From contig MU616766.1 in the NCBI GenBank assembly GCA_025201705.1, positions 1 through 44,197 on the forward strand: 44,197 nt of DNA. Direction: 5' to 3'. Shown here one piece after another: positions 1-9,746 of the stretch. The position numbers were made by a program, and so were the translations under genes. Source of the stretch: Dissophora ornata. Its lineage: Eukaryota; Mortierellomycota; Mortierellomycetes; Mortierellales; Mortierellaceae. The notes under the pieces were generated by a model. That model was given only the letters and a program-made list of their open reading frames with translations. It searched no databases and was not told where the DNA came from. The number at the start of each line of letters is the position of its first letter. Position 1 is the first letter of the stretch.

Positions 1-206
1 AAAAAAACGCCGTGCCCAGAGAAACAACAGCCATGATTTTTTGCCGAGACTTTTTCGGTTCCTGAAAAAAAAAAGTATGGGCTGTGTGGAGCGTAAAATC
101 TTCATAAAAGCGCTAGCCGCCAACTAGTTCTTTGCCTAGCCTACACACTCTCTACCGTCTACAGCTATCCTCCCTCCCCTCCGTTGAACGGCAGTAACAA
201 GCAAAT

Positions 207-1421
207 ATGTCAGACTTGAATCCATGGCAGCAGTCTGGGAGCCACGATACCAGTGATCTCACTGCACCACAATCGCTCTCTCAGAACGACTTATACCCTA
301 CCACACAGCAAGAGCAGACACACATCGATAACACCATCACTCAAACAGAGGCACCGCCATCCTACGAAACTGTCATCACAAAGGATACCCCACAAATCCA
401 TAACGACTATGACCATCTGAGAGGCCCACCAGGCCAACGCGGTCAGGATGTCAAAGCAAGAATCCCTGCTGAATCCGCATCATCGTCGTATTGCAGGTCT
501 GAAGGCTCGACTAGCAGCGGTAGTAGTAGTGAAGCTGGTCCCTCAGTCCCTCTCGTCGCTTCACAATACCATGGATCGACTTCTGCCAGCAATGGTATCA
601 CACATTCTCCAACATCCACACAAGCACCGAACTTGGGTCTCACAGGTCAGATTGCACTCGGTCCAAATGATGGAAGCGCGACCGCTCAGGGTGCAAACCA
701 ACTCCTTGGGGCAAGCAGTGGACTGGATTATGACGATGAAGACGATGACTTTGACAGATCCTGCTGGAGCGTTGCCGGTGAGCAGCGAGCCTGGGCAGCT
801 CTTGCTTACATGTTAGTCGTCCTCCTACCCTGGACGCTGTTCTGCTTTATTTGGACCTTCACATTCGCACTATCAGCTCCGTTCACGATGATCTTCCCCC
901 CGCTCGGTTATCTGTTCACTATATTTTCGGTCACCTCTTGGCGTGCTCTTGCAAGAGTCGACCTTGTTCTCGCCAGCGTGTTGGTCTCAAACAAGGTGCG
1001 ACAACGTTACCCCCTTTTCACTGCCAAAGTCTTTGTCGCCCCCGAGCCGGCTTCTTCTTGGAAAGCACCAAGGGTTCTCGGACATGAGGTACCACTTCCA
1101 GGATTTGCCCAACGTGAACTACAAAGACGCCATACATCCCGAAGTCGACGACCCAAGAACATTTGGCATCGTGCTGCAAAACACTTGAAGGCAACACTGA
1201 ATAGACATTCCATCTCCAGCATGTTTTATTTCATTGTTTGGAAGATGATGTTTGCAATCCCTGTCTTTATAGTAGTGATGATTATGTTTTGCCTCACGAT
1301 TCCGTTCATGGTTTGCCTTTTGCCCGCACTGTTGATCATGTCAAGGGCTTTTGCCAATTGGCAGTATCGTTGGGCTGTTACCTGGTTGAGTGAAAAAAAG
1401 GCTGCGCCGATGGTTGTTTAG
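207..1421 (+). CDS. Multi-pass membrane protein with N-terminal PPSY motif, function unknown
   Basis: Single-exon frame of 404 residues that starts at the first ATG after a pyrimidine-rich leader. The first 190 residues are polar, rich in Ser, Thr, Gln and Pro, and probably disordered. They hold APPSYETV near residue 50, a PPxY motif of the kind bound by WW domains of NEDD4/Rsp5 ubiquitin ligases. An acidic patch (DYDDEDDDFD) near residue 172 precedes two hydrophobic segments (about 198-220 and 226-246). A basic, soluble stretch with RHTSRSRRPK follows, then a long hydrophobic hairpin at about 340-378. A polyadenylation-like AATAAA lies at 1473. I do not recognise the family. The membrane topology and PPxY reading are inference; a Rsp5-adaptor or trafficking role is only a possibility. 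That the frame is a real gene is well supported by its length, composition and hydrophobic pattern. Confidence 0.75.
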   Translation: MSDLNPWQQSGSHDTSDLTAPQSLSQNDLYPTTQQEQTHIDNTITQTEAPPSYETVITKDTPQIHNDYDHLRGPPGQRGQDVKARIPAESASSSYCRSEGSTSSGSSSEAGPSVPLVASQYHGSTSASNGITHSPTSTQAPNLGLTGQIALGPNDGSATAQGANQLLGASSGLDYDDEDDDFDRSCWSVAGEQRAWAALAYMLVVLLPWTLFCFIWTFTFALSAPFTMIFPPLGYLFTIFSVTSWRALARVDLVLASVLVSNKVRQRYPLFTAKVFVAPEPASSWKAPRVLGHEVPLPGFAQRELQRRHTSRSRRPKNIWHRAAKHLKATLNRHSISSMFYFIVWKMMFAIPVFIVVMIMFCLTIPFMVCLLPALLIMSRAFANWQYRWAVTWLSEKKAAPMVV

Positions 1422-2006
1422 GATTTATGCCAACCAACCAACCAACCCCTTGCGCAGTTCTGCGCCTTTGTAAATAAAAATAAAATAGCCCTCGCGAATC
1501 GCGTGCCCCGCCCGTCTCACAACGCGTATGCATGCATGCAATCTTGGCAATTCGCCAAAGAAGATCAGTCACAGCTTGGCATTTTTGTTGGTTTGGGAAG
1601 ATCAGCCACAGTTTTTGGCATTAATAAGTACGTGCTTGCTTATTCATGGCGATAACAAAAAAAGAGCACTGCAAGAATGGCGTGCAGACAAAAAAAAAAA
1701 CTGCCTGTGAACAAATAACGAACCACGGAGGCTGGGCCCAGAAGGCGTCAAGCCGGACAAGGAAGAAGAAGAAGAAGAAGAGGAGGAAAGAAATGATGTA
1801 GGGGGAACGCTTAAAATGAACGACGTAGGAAACCAGTTGTCTGTAGCATGCTGCTATCTCATTGTCCACTAACAAACGCACATATGTTGCATATTCTCAT
1901 ATTCTCAATGTAGGTAGTATAACGAAGGGTACTGCATTTCTATTGTACTTGTAGTGATCTATGACGCTTGCTAAATTAGCTGAGGATACAATAATATATA
2001 TATTTT
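1422..2006. other. Intergenic, convergent 3' flanks
   Basis: No gene seen. The first part holds an AATAAA at 1473-1478 for the upstream gene. The rest has an A-run near 1691, a GAA-rich stretch near 1766-1790 and AT-rich sequence leading to the stop codon of the glycerol-3-phosphate dehydrogenase gene on the other strand. Confidence 0.6.
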
Positions 2007-4332
2007 TTAAATATCCTCAACAATTCTGATGGGAGGCAAACCCTCATAACAGATCCTGTAGATGACTGTCATCAACGGGAACTCGGAGCAAAGGTTCTTC
2101 TTGGAGAGAATATTGTACATGTCCTCAGCTGTGGAAGTGCCCTGAAGCTTCTGTCCATTCAACATTTCCTTCTCGAGTTGATCAAACGACTTTCCAGTCG
2201 TAACATGAGCCTCAGCAACCTTGCGGTTACGGCCACCAGCGCAGGTCGTGATCAGATCAGCAACACCGCACGACTCGAAAAAGGTCTCATCCTTGACATC
2301 CTTGTAAAACATTTGCGAGAACTTGCGCATCTCGTACAATCCAATACGGATAATGGCTGCCTTGGTGTTGTCACCGAGCCTAGTAGGACAAGAAGAAAGA
2401 AAAAAGCAGTCAGTTGTCTATGATCCTCTCTTTCGCGTTTTACAGGATCAGTAGAGTAGAATGAAAAATATCTTTCAGGCACACCACTTACTTGAGTCCA
2501 TCGACCAACCCACCGCCAACTGCGACAATGTTCTTGAGGGCACCGCACAGTTCAACACCAACCACATCCTCGACAATGTTGACTCTGAACGAGGGGGTAT
2601 GGAAGACCTGTTTGAAGAGCTCACCATCAGCCCTGTTTCTGTAACCAATCGTGGTCTCGCAGAACCTCTCCTCTGCAACTTCGTTGGCAATGTTGGCACC
2701 ACTGAGGACACAGGCACGAATACCGAGCGAGTCCTGAATCATATCTGTGATCAATCGGAAACCATTCTCGTTGACATCAATACCCTTGATGAGCGAGATG
2801 GCCTTGCAGTTGGGGTGGATTTTGCCCTTCAGCTGCTTGCAGATACTTGTGACAAACTAAAGAGGTATTTGAAAGAGGATGGTGGCGTGAGAGGAGTGTT
2901 TCAAACACGTGCAAGGATGTCTGGTCAGGTGAAACCATCCACATGCTCATTTTTTTTTGAATTGCGAGAGTCCATGGGTAGCTGTCATCATATTTCGATA
3001 AGTCAGTCAAGTTCCGCGGGTGTTCGTTGATCCGCAGAGACTAATTCAATTAGTCTTTGCTTTGGATAGTTATCGCACGGTCATGCCAATGATGTGCCAT
3101 GCTTCACCCATACATCACATCCAGTTCAATAGAGATCCAATAAATTCGACATCCGAAATCACAATTGCTCTTGTTCTTCTCCGATCCCCCCCCCCCCAAA
3201 AGACTCTTTTCTCTTATCAGCGCACCCACCATCCTGTCTCGAAATTGCCTCGATTATGCCATGCAACCATAATCCGATCCTCGATATGAATCTGACCCAG
3301 CCAACATGTGAAAGCGAAGCGAGACAAGCTTTTCCCTCAATAAAATGAATAAAGAGAGAGAGAGCGCCGCGCAGGGTTGTCGTCTATTCGTCAAACCCCG
3401 CTAAAGTAAATCGAAACCCCCCAAAAGAAGAGAGAAATCGCCCCGCCACTTGGTCCATGCTGACTGTTGTGTTTTTGTGAATTGCTTATGGTAAATCCTG
3501 GCCCGCTGATTGTGAGAGGGAGCACAAGGGTAAGCGCATATCAACGCCATCTTACCTGGTGAGGGACGACAAAGACGAGCATAGTGGCGTCACGGCAGGT
3601 TTCGAGCAAATCCGGGCAGGCAATGATGTTTTCTGGCAATTCAATTCCAGGAAGGTATCTGTTTTTTTTTTTTTTTGGGAGGTAGGAGCAAATGGTGGGT
3701 TAGGGAGATGCTCCAGCATACGCGGGTTTGAAAGTGTTGGAGCCCCCACGTGTTTGCAATTATTCAGCTGTCCAGATTACTTGACAGGTGCAACATAGCA
3801 CAGCCATCCGTGTTGTCCGTAGTTGTGATGTCCTCTGGCTCTATTACCAAAAGTCTGCGTGCGCCATGATATGTTGCAGGTAGCCATTCGCGGCTGCATT
3901 TGTCTGTTTGTTGAACGGTCGTTGGTTGATTGTAGATTTTACCGTGCTGCAGCCGACCAAAAGTATCCTTGCATATATTTCTCCGGATCGGCACACGCTT
4001 TAAAAAAAAGTGTGTGTGGGGGGGAGGGAGGGAGGGAAAGACAGGACGCTTCACTTACTTGACGTTCTCGTGCTTTGTGTTGATGATCTCGGTCAAGTTC
4101 TGTCCATTGATCTTTTCCTCAAAGACCCACATCTTGACATCTCTGTCAAAGTGGTCGAACTTGACAACGTTACGGCCGATGATCTTTGCAACAGCGGAAC
4201 CCCTAGCAGATCAATCGATGGTGGAGACTCAGGGGGTGAGGACACGTATGAGACACGTGGCCAATTGGCGAATGGGAAACGCGAGGTGTCTTACCAGTTG
4301 CCGGATCCGATGAGGGCTACTTTTTCAGACAT
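2007..4332 (-). CDS. GPD1: NAD-dependent glycerol-3-phosphate dehydrogenase
   Basis: Cytosolic enzyme that reduces dihydroxyacetone phosphate to glycerol 3-phosphate with NADH, feeding glycerol and glycerolipid synthesis. Five exons on the minus strand fit in phase: 4332-4295, 4202-4059, 3658-3556, 2856-2492 and 2379-2007, giving 340 residues, close to the 349 of animal GPD1. The protein opens [20 protein letters not shown], with the GxGxWG dinucleotide-binding loop split by the first intron. Then come [29 protein letters not shown], the catalytic-region lysine in [26 protein letters not shown], the conserved [17 protein letters not shown], and [14 protein letters not shown] near the C-terminus. 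Introns are 92-701 nt; the largest (3555-2857) contains AT-rich and poly-C tracts. I see no peroxisomal or mitochondrial targeting sequence. The identification is secure; the exon borders rest on phase and consensus only. Confidence 0.96.
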
Positions 4333-4421
4333 GTTGAGGTGTGTACTTGAGTGTATTTGATGGGTATGGGCAGTGTCGAGGAGAGCGAGAGTGGATTCGC
4401 GATGGGGGTGAAGGCTGGCTT

Positions 4422-4501
4422 GAGAAAGAGAGAGAGAGAGGAAGAGGGATGAGTTGACTTGATGAGAAGAGGGAATGGGATGAATGAATGTCTGTTTTAT
4501 A
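4422..4501 (-). promoter_or_regulatory. Likely GPD1 core promoter: TATA box and CT-rich leader
   Basis: Read on the minus strand, CCTATAAAACAG places a TATAAAA box at 4501-4495, about 165 bases before the GPD1 ATG. It is followed by a CT-repeat tract (GA repeats on the plus strand at about 4424-4442). TATA plus a pyrimidine-rich leader is typical of strongly expressed fungal glycolytic-type genes. This is read from sequence, not from transcript data. Confidence 0.5.
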
Positions 4502-5631
4502 GGATCTGATCTCTCAGAGTTGATTGTCTCGCAGGCGAGAGAGTTATTCTTTTTTTGGACAGAGCGCAGACGACTTTCATTTCATTGCCTGCCTGACTGA
4601 CATATGCTCTGCTCTCACGACTTCATAATTGGACATGCAGATCGTAATTGTGTGATTACACGATTGTACACAACACTACCCACATTCCGCTGCACATGTG
4701 CAAAGCCGCAAAGTCCGTGCCTGGCCGGATGCTCAGCTCGCTTCTTGTGCTCGCTCGGACTTGATGACCAGGCATTCCGCGGTGTCCGACCCATGTGTAA
4801 AAGCATGTTCTCGCTGACTGATCTGCGTCCTGCTCAACGAACGTTCACTCTTCTCTTCTTCAACTTTAACTTGACCGCATTCTTGATTTGATCACCCTTG
4901 CTCTCCGCGGGTTCACCCGTTCCTTTCCATTCTTGTCTTCCTCCTCTAGCGCACCATGGCGCATGCATCCCCAAAACACAAAGTGCCTCTTCCGGAATCT
5001 CCCTGCCCCTCCCGGATGCCAGATCCATGCAAGCGAATTGCTCTACTGTCCATATGTAATGGATCGAGGACATGGCCTGACACGCGCTCGGCCGCCTGCC
5101 TGGTGGTTCGAGTAAAGAGTCATTCTGGCGTTGAATAGACAAATGCCTTGACACGCTTTCTAGAACAGCAAGCGGCCGTAAAATTAGACTTGTTTCTTTA
5201 ACGGGACACAGGCCACCTTGTTCAAATGTATATTGTTCATGGTGGCAATGCTTCATGAGCATCGGGGTTGATCGGCTCGATTTGATTTATATTTGATAAT
5301 CAAAATTAAGGATGGTACACTCACGATAGTAGACATGCTCCTGTGTACTGCACTGATGTCAGAAAGAAGATACCTCGTAGAGGAGAATTCATGTGAACTC
5401 TTTCTCGGGTAGAAGTTTTATCCCGAAAAAGCACAGACACCTTTGAAAATAGGAACGATCCACACTAGGGACTTGGGGACGTGTTTGTGTGTTTTCCAGC
5501 GAAAAAGACGCGGCCGTTATTTCCCCTCCAATCTGGGATGCAAAGAATTCTACACACGTTTCTCCCACGGGTTTCCGTGGTCTTACCCGCAACTCCCTCT
5601 TCATTCAAACCCATCTCATTGACCAGTCGCC
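4502..5631. other. Intergenic between divergent GPD1 and MMACHC-like genes
   Basis: About 1.1 kb with no gene I can support. Open frames here are short, lack recognisable family features and have no coherent splicing. The segment next to 5632 (about 5540-5630) is pyrimidine-rich and is probably the leader of the MMACHC-like gene; the other end serves GPD1. Confidence 0.5.
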
Positions 5632-6682
5632 ATGGCTGCCACCAGCGAGCAGAAGCGCATCTTCATCACATCGCTTCGCAGATCCTTCGGGCAGCTTGGC
5701 TTTGACATTGTCCATCCATTCGCTGCTCAGAGGTCCGTTTCATTGTTTTCTTCCCCCCCCCCACCTTGGGGTCCCAGAAACACAGCCAGAGCCAACTAAC
5801 CAATCTCGCGTCTGTTAAAAATGGTCCCTGAACAGCTACAACGTCACCGCCCACGGTCAAAACAACCCCATGCACACCTTCAACCAAACCTCGACCCTCT
5901 CCTTCATCGTCGGCAGCAACAGGACCTTCTGGGAGATCTTCCTTGCTCAGCACTATCCCTTTAGGCTCGAGACCGAGGAAGAGAAAAAGGATCCTATGGA
6001 CCATTATTGTGAGCGCCTCATCCCCAAAGTCACTCTCCAGGCCCTCCAGGACGCAAACCTCTATTCTGACAGGGAAGGCGAGGAGCTCACGACGCCTTTT
6101 ACGGTTGCGTTTTCACACTGGCATATCACAGTCCCACCGGCTGGAACGCCTCCTCCTGGATCCAAGCCCACAGGGTTTGTGGCCCCACCTGTGACGATTC
6201 TCCCAGTCCAACATGTTGCACACGCTGCAGGCTTTGCATACTTTAATCCCATCGCGTTCTTGAACGTCCACCCGGTGTATGGACCCTGGTTTGGCATGCG
6301 ATCCATTGTGACGGTTGATCTGCCGTACGATGTCTCGGACAATGAGCTATTGCTTGTCACGGACGATAACCAGACAGGGACCTATTCAGTAGATTCCAAG
6401 CTGATCGAGTCCAACCCTGCGTTCCGGACCCTTTTACCCGAAGAAATAGAGGCTCAGAACGCGGCGCTGGAGATCACCAAGAACGAGTTATTGGCAAAGG
6501 GGTGGAAAGCGGATGACTGGGAAGAATGGGTTGATTTTCGACAGCGCCTTACAAATGATCGCCCTGATTGGCAGAGGTGGCGGTACTCGGAGAAGCAGAT
6601 GCGATACCACTATCAGAAGAAACCCAGGTTTTTAGAGGAATGCGCCATTGAATTTCAGCAGGGGCTGAAACAAAGTGCCTAA
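5632..6682 (+). CDS. MMACHC (cblC)-like cobalamin-processing protein
   Basis: Two exons (5632-5732 and 5836-6682) joined by a 103-nt GT-AG intron encode 315 residues. The family removes the upper axial ligand of cobalamin (decyanation or glutathione-dependent dealkylation) and hands the vitamin to methionine synthase and methylmalonyl-CoA mutase. Human MMACHC is 282 residues. Family features seen are an N-terminal helical opening with FGQLGFDIVHPF, then VQHVAHAAGFAYFN (human HVAGAAYYY), VHPVYGPWFGMRS (human HPRFGGWFAIRG) with the conserved arginine, and the C-terminal RYSEKQMRYHYQKKPRFLEE (human RYSEEQ). The start ATG has CGCC immediately before it. An AATAAA at 6709-6714 follows the stop. 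Dikarya generally lack this pathway, so its presence agrees with an early-diverging fungus. The family call comes from motif order, without a search. Confidence 0.85.
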
Positions 6683-7132
6683 ATACCTGGCTGGGCCTGG
6701 ATCACAACAATAAAGCTCAATAGAGATTTTACTCAAGAGAGAGCAGAAGAATGGGACGGACTGCTTCTGGGGAACGTAAATATTGTCACGTCAACCTTTG
6801 CCACCTTTTGCCCCCCCCCCTCCTCCTCCTCCATCACTTTCGTCAAGACTGCGATCAGCATTCGACGGGAATTGGGCGCTCCATCTTTTATTATTTTCCA
6901 ATCCTAGTTTATCAGTGATTTACTCAAAACGGCCCATACTTCCCTCAGGTCTAGCTAGGTACCTTTGACGCGATTCAATTCGTGAAGAAGCCGATCGTGA
7001 GTCATTGTACGAAATCATCACTTTTCTCGGTATTAACCCCTCGCATTGTCTGTCCATTCGCGTTAGTGCAAACCCGCAACAACCCAGCAGCTACAGCAAA
7101 CATCAATACCATCTACATACACAGCACCAAAC
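6683..7132. other. Intergenic: MMACHC 3' end and Nup50 leader
   Basis: No gene seen. It contains the AATAAA at 6709-6714, a pyrimidine tract near 6807-6835 and an A/C-rich leader just before the Nup50 ATG. Confidence 0.6.
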
Positions 7133-9389
7133 ATGTCGAAGCGCGGAACGGATAATCAAATCACCAAAGACGACTATGATCGCGAGGAAGATGACGAGAG
7201 CTCATCTGTCATTGGCACTTTCAAAATGGCCTCCAACGATGAACTCGCCAGAAGACCGTATGTGGAGACTCGAACCTTTGTTCCATCTGCGACTAAGCAA
7301 CGCGCCTCACCAAAACACCATCACTGATATTCAAAACTGCGTGTCTTCTCGCCCCCCCCCTGTCTCCTTACTAGTATGAGAGCCATGCGTCGTCTTGGCG
7401 CAAGGGTAACGTTGAAAAGAGTTGAAGACAGGAGCGACTATGGTGATCTTACAGAAAAAACACAGTGCTAACCAAAGCCGGGCATTTTGGATGAATTCAT
7501 AGACATCGTCGAACCTTAGTGATGAAGGCACCAAGAAGGGATCGCCATTTGCCTCGATGGGCCCACTTGCGACCTCAAACTCTTCTCAAACCCCTCCTCC
7601 AGAAAGCGCTGCCAAACCTGCAAAACCTGCCAACCCATTCGCCAACATCTCTTTTGGCGCAACTCCATCTTTCTCGGTATCCACGCCTGCCACAACCACA
7701 GCTGCTACACCCCAGCCCGCTTTCAGTATGTTATGCTTGTTATACTAAAAAAAAAAAAGGCATCGAAGCAACAGACAGCACCCCTTCTCATCTTAACGCA
7801 TACCGTTATTCTTTTCATCATTCACTCTCACATTCCTTGTTTACAGCATTTGGAGGATTTGGACAGCCGGTTCCTGCCCCAGCTCTTACATCCAAGCCTG
7901 GACCCACCAACACGACCACCAGCTCAACCACCACTGCACCTTCAGCCACACCAGCAGCAGTACCAGCATTTGGAAATAGCGCATTCACATTTAATATCGG
8001 AAGCAATGCTACGCCATTAACTACCGTCGAGATGGCTCCCTCGAGCGAAGCATCTACTGAGTTTAACCCTCACGATCGCGATGCTTACGATCGCAGTTTG
8101 CGCCGCGTTAACCATTCTTTCCTAAAGAAGATTGAAAAGACGATAGAAGCGCTTCCGATGGTCAACCTCTCCCAGCTTTTCAATCAGTACGTTAATCATA
8201 GAATGAAAGTGCGCAAATCCTTTATCGGAGTGGAGGAACCTCGGGCGATTGTGGTCAGGGATGACGGCCCAAACAAGAAACGTAAAGGAAGCGAGGACTC
8301 ATCGGAGTCGGCGAGTATTTCGAGGGTCGGATCCTCGAACTCGCCTAGGGTGGGGTTCGGGTTACCGGTCGACCTCACGGCAAACGCAGCACCCAAAAAG
8401 CCCTTTGCAGGATTCAGCGCATCCAACAATGATAGCAAGGACGAAAATTTACCCTCAAGGTCGGGAATACTGCCTGCGAGCCCAGTACCTGCTGGGCCAG
8501 CGGCCTCCCCCTCGGGATTCCCATCGCTGCCGAGCACAGGTGGATTCGGGTTTGGAACGTCTTCGATGAAAGGAGCTGTTGACCCGCCTAGGAACCCAAC
8601 AACGACATCTGGATGGGGTTTTGGTGCGCCCAACAGCATCAGCTCATTTGGTTCTTCTGCAACACCCTTTGGCTCGCTGACTTCGACTGCTCCTGCGACC
8701 TCCTTTATCACAACTCCAGCCAGCACAACGACCTCAGCACCAAAGCCGTTTGCTTTTAACCCTCCCAAACCATTCTCATTTGCGACCCCAGCAGGAGCAC
8801 CCGGTGATACATCTGGACTACCACCCAAGCCGTTCGCGTTCCAGGTACCCCCAGCTGCCAGTAGTTCATCGAACACAGCCAATCAAGACGAGAGCGAAAA
8901 GATGCCGGACGATACAAAATCACAACTGGTGGATACCCGAGAAGGAGAGGAAGGCGAGAGTACGGTATTTGAGGTTCGCGCAAAGCTCTATTCGTTTGTA
9001 AATAACGAGCCCAAAGATCTTGGTGTGGGTCAGTTCCGAGTGAATGAGAACAGTGAGACAAAGAAGCGTCGCATGATTATGAGGACAGGAGGCACAGGAC
9101 TCATCACGTTGAATAGTATGTTTTCGATGTTTTTTATCTGCAACATGTAATGTGAGAGGATTTTCGATGTTTACTAAAATGTACACCGCTATTCGCTATT
9201 CGATACACCTTTTTTTTCCTTTTCTTTCTAGGCTGGGTGATTCAAGGCATGCCACCAAAGCGGGAGAAGACTACAGTGACGGTGTTTGCGATCGAGGACG
9301 GCAAACCCAAAAAGTTTGTCCTCCGTGTCAAGGAGGAGGCGTCTGCGGAAGCGTTGTCTAATGCGCTGGAAGCAGGTCAAACAAAGTAA
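7133..9389 (+). CDS. Nup50/Nup2-type nucleoporin with Ran-binding domain
   Basis: A mobile nucleoporin of the nuclear basket that binds importin-alpha and Ran-GTP and helps release cargo. Five exons fit in phase: 7133-7257, a 31-nt microexon 7375-7405, 7503-7725, 7847-9115 and 9232-9389, giving 601 residues. The N-terminus carries the NPAP60/Nup50 motif (MSKRGTDNQITKDDYDREED, then GTFKMASNDELARRPM). The middle is Ser/Pro/Thr-rich with many FG signatures (FGGFGQP, GGFGFGTSS, GWGFGAP, SSFGSS, KPFSFA). It also has a KKRKG basic patch, a possible nuclear localisation signal. The C-terminus is a RanBD1 domain: VFEVRAKLYSF, GVGQFRVNEN, RRMIMRTGGTGLITLNSWV, KKFVLRVKEE. The frame that opens at 7519 with MMKAPRRD is an intron-reading artefact; the third exon uses another frame. 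Identification is strong. The exon 2/3 joints are my reconstruction, with a CTAAC branch site near 7469. Confidence 0.9.
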
Positions 9390-9746
9390 TGTTTGCCCTT
9401 TTCCCTTGTTTATTAAGTTGAGGAGGGGGGGGGTTCCGTGTTCATTTTAGCATATTCCAAAGCACTTTCGCGTCTGTGAAATAAGAAAAAGAAAAAAAAA
9501 AAAAAAAAGAAATAAAAAAAAATAAATATCTATTTACTTTTTTTTTTGCATTGCAAAAGAATATGGGTGAGAGGTATCAAGCGGGTTTGTTTCAAGACCT
9601 CTAGGAACCCTGACGACACAGAGATAGCTCTTGCAGTAGCTTCATGAGATTACTAGGGGATCAACTCTCGTAATTGGAGGTATACACACACACACAACGA
9701 GGGACTACATCATCCAACAAGAAATGAATGATCGTAACAAATAATT
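9390..9746. other. Intergenic between convergent Nup50 and LCMT1 genes
   Basis: No gene. It holds a G-run near 9424, long A tracts with an AATAAA-like element near 9520-9528, and a short CA repeat near 9683-9693. These are ordinary 3'-flank features. Confidence 0.6.

Noticed and set aside
7519..9150. 543-codon frame starting MMKAPRRD as the whole gene
   Set aside because: Its first part and its end read introns. The true third exon uses another frame and the Ran-binding domain continues at 9232.
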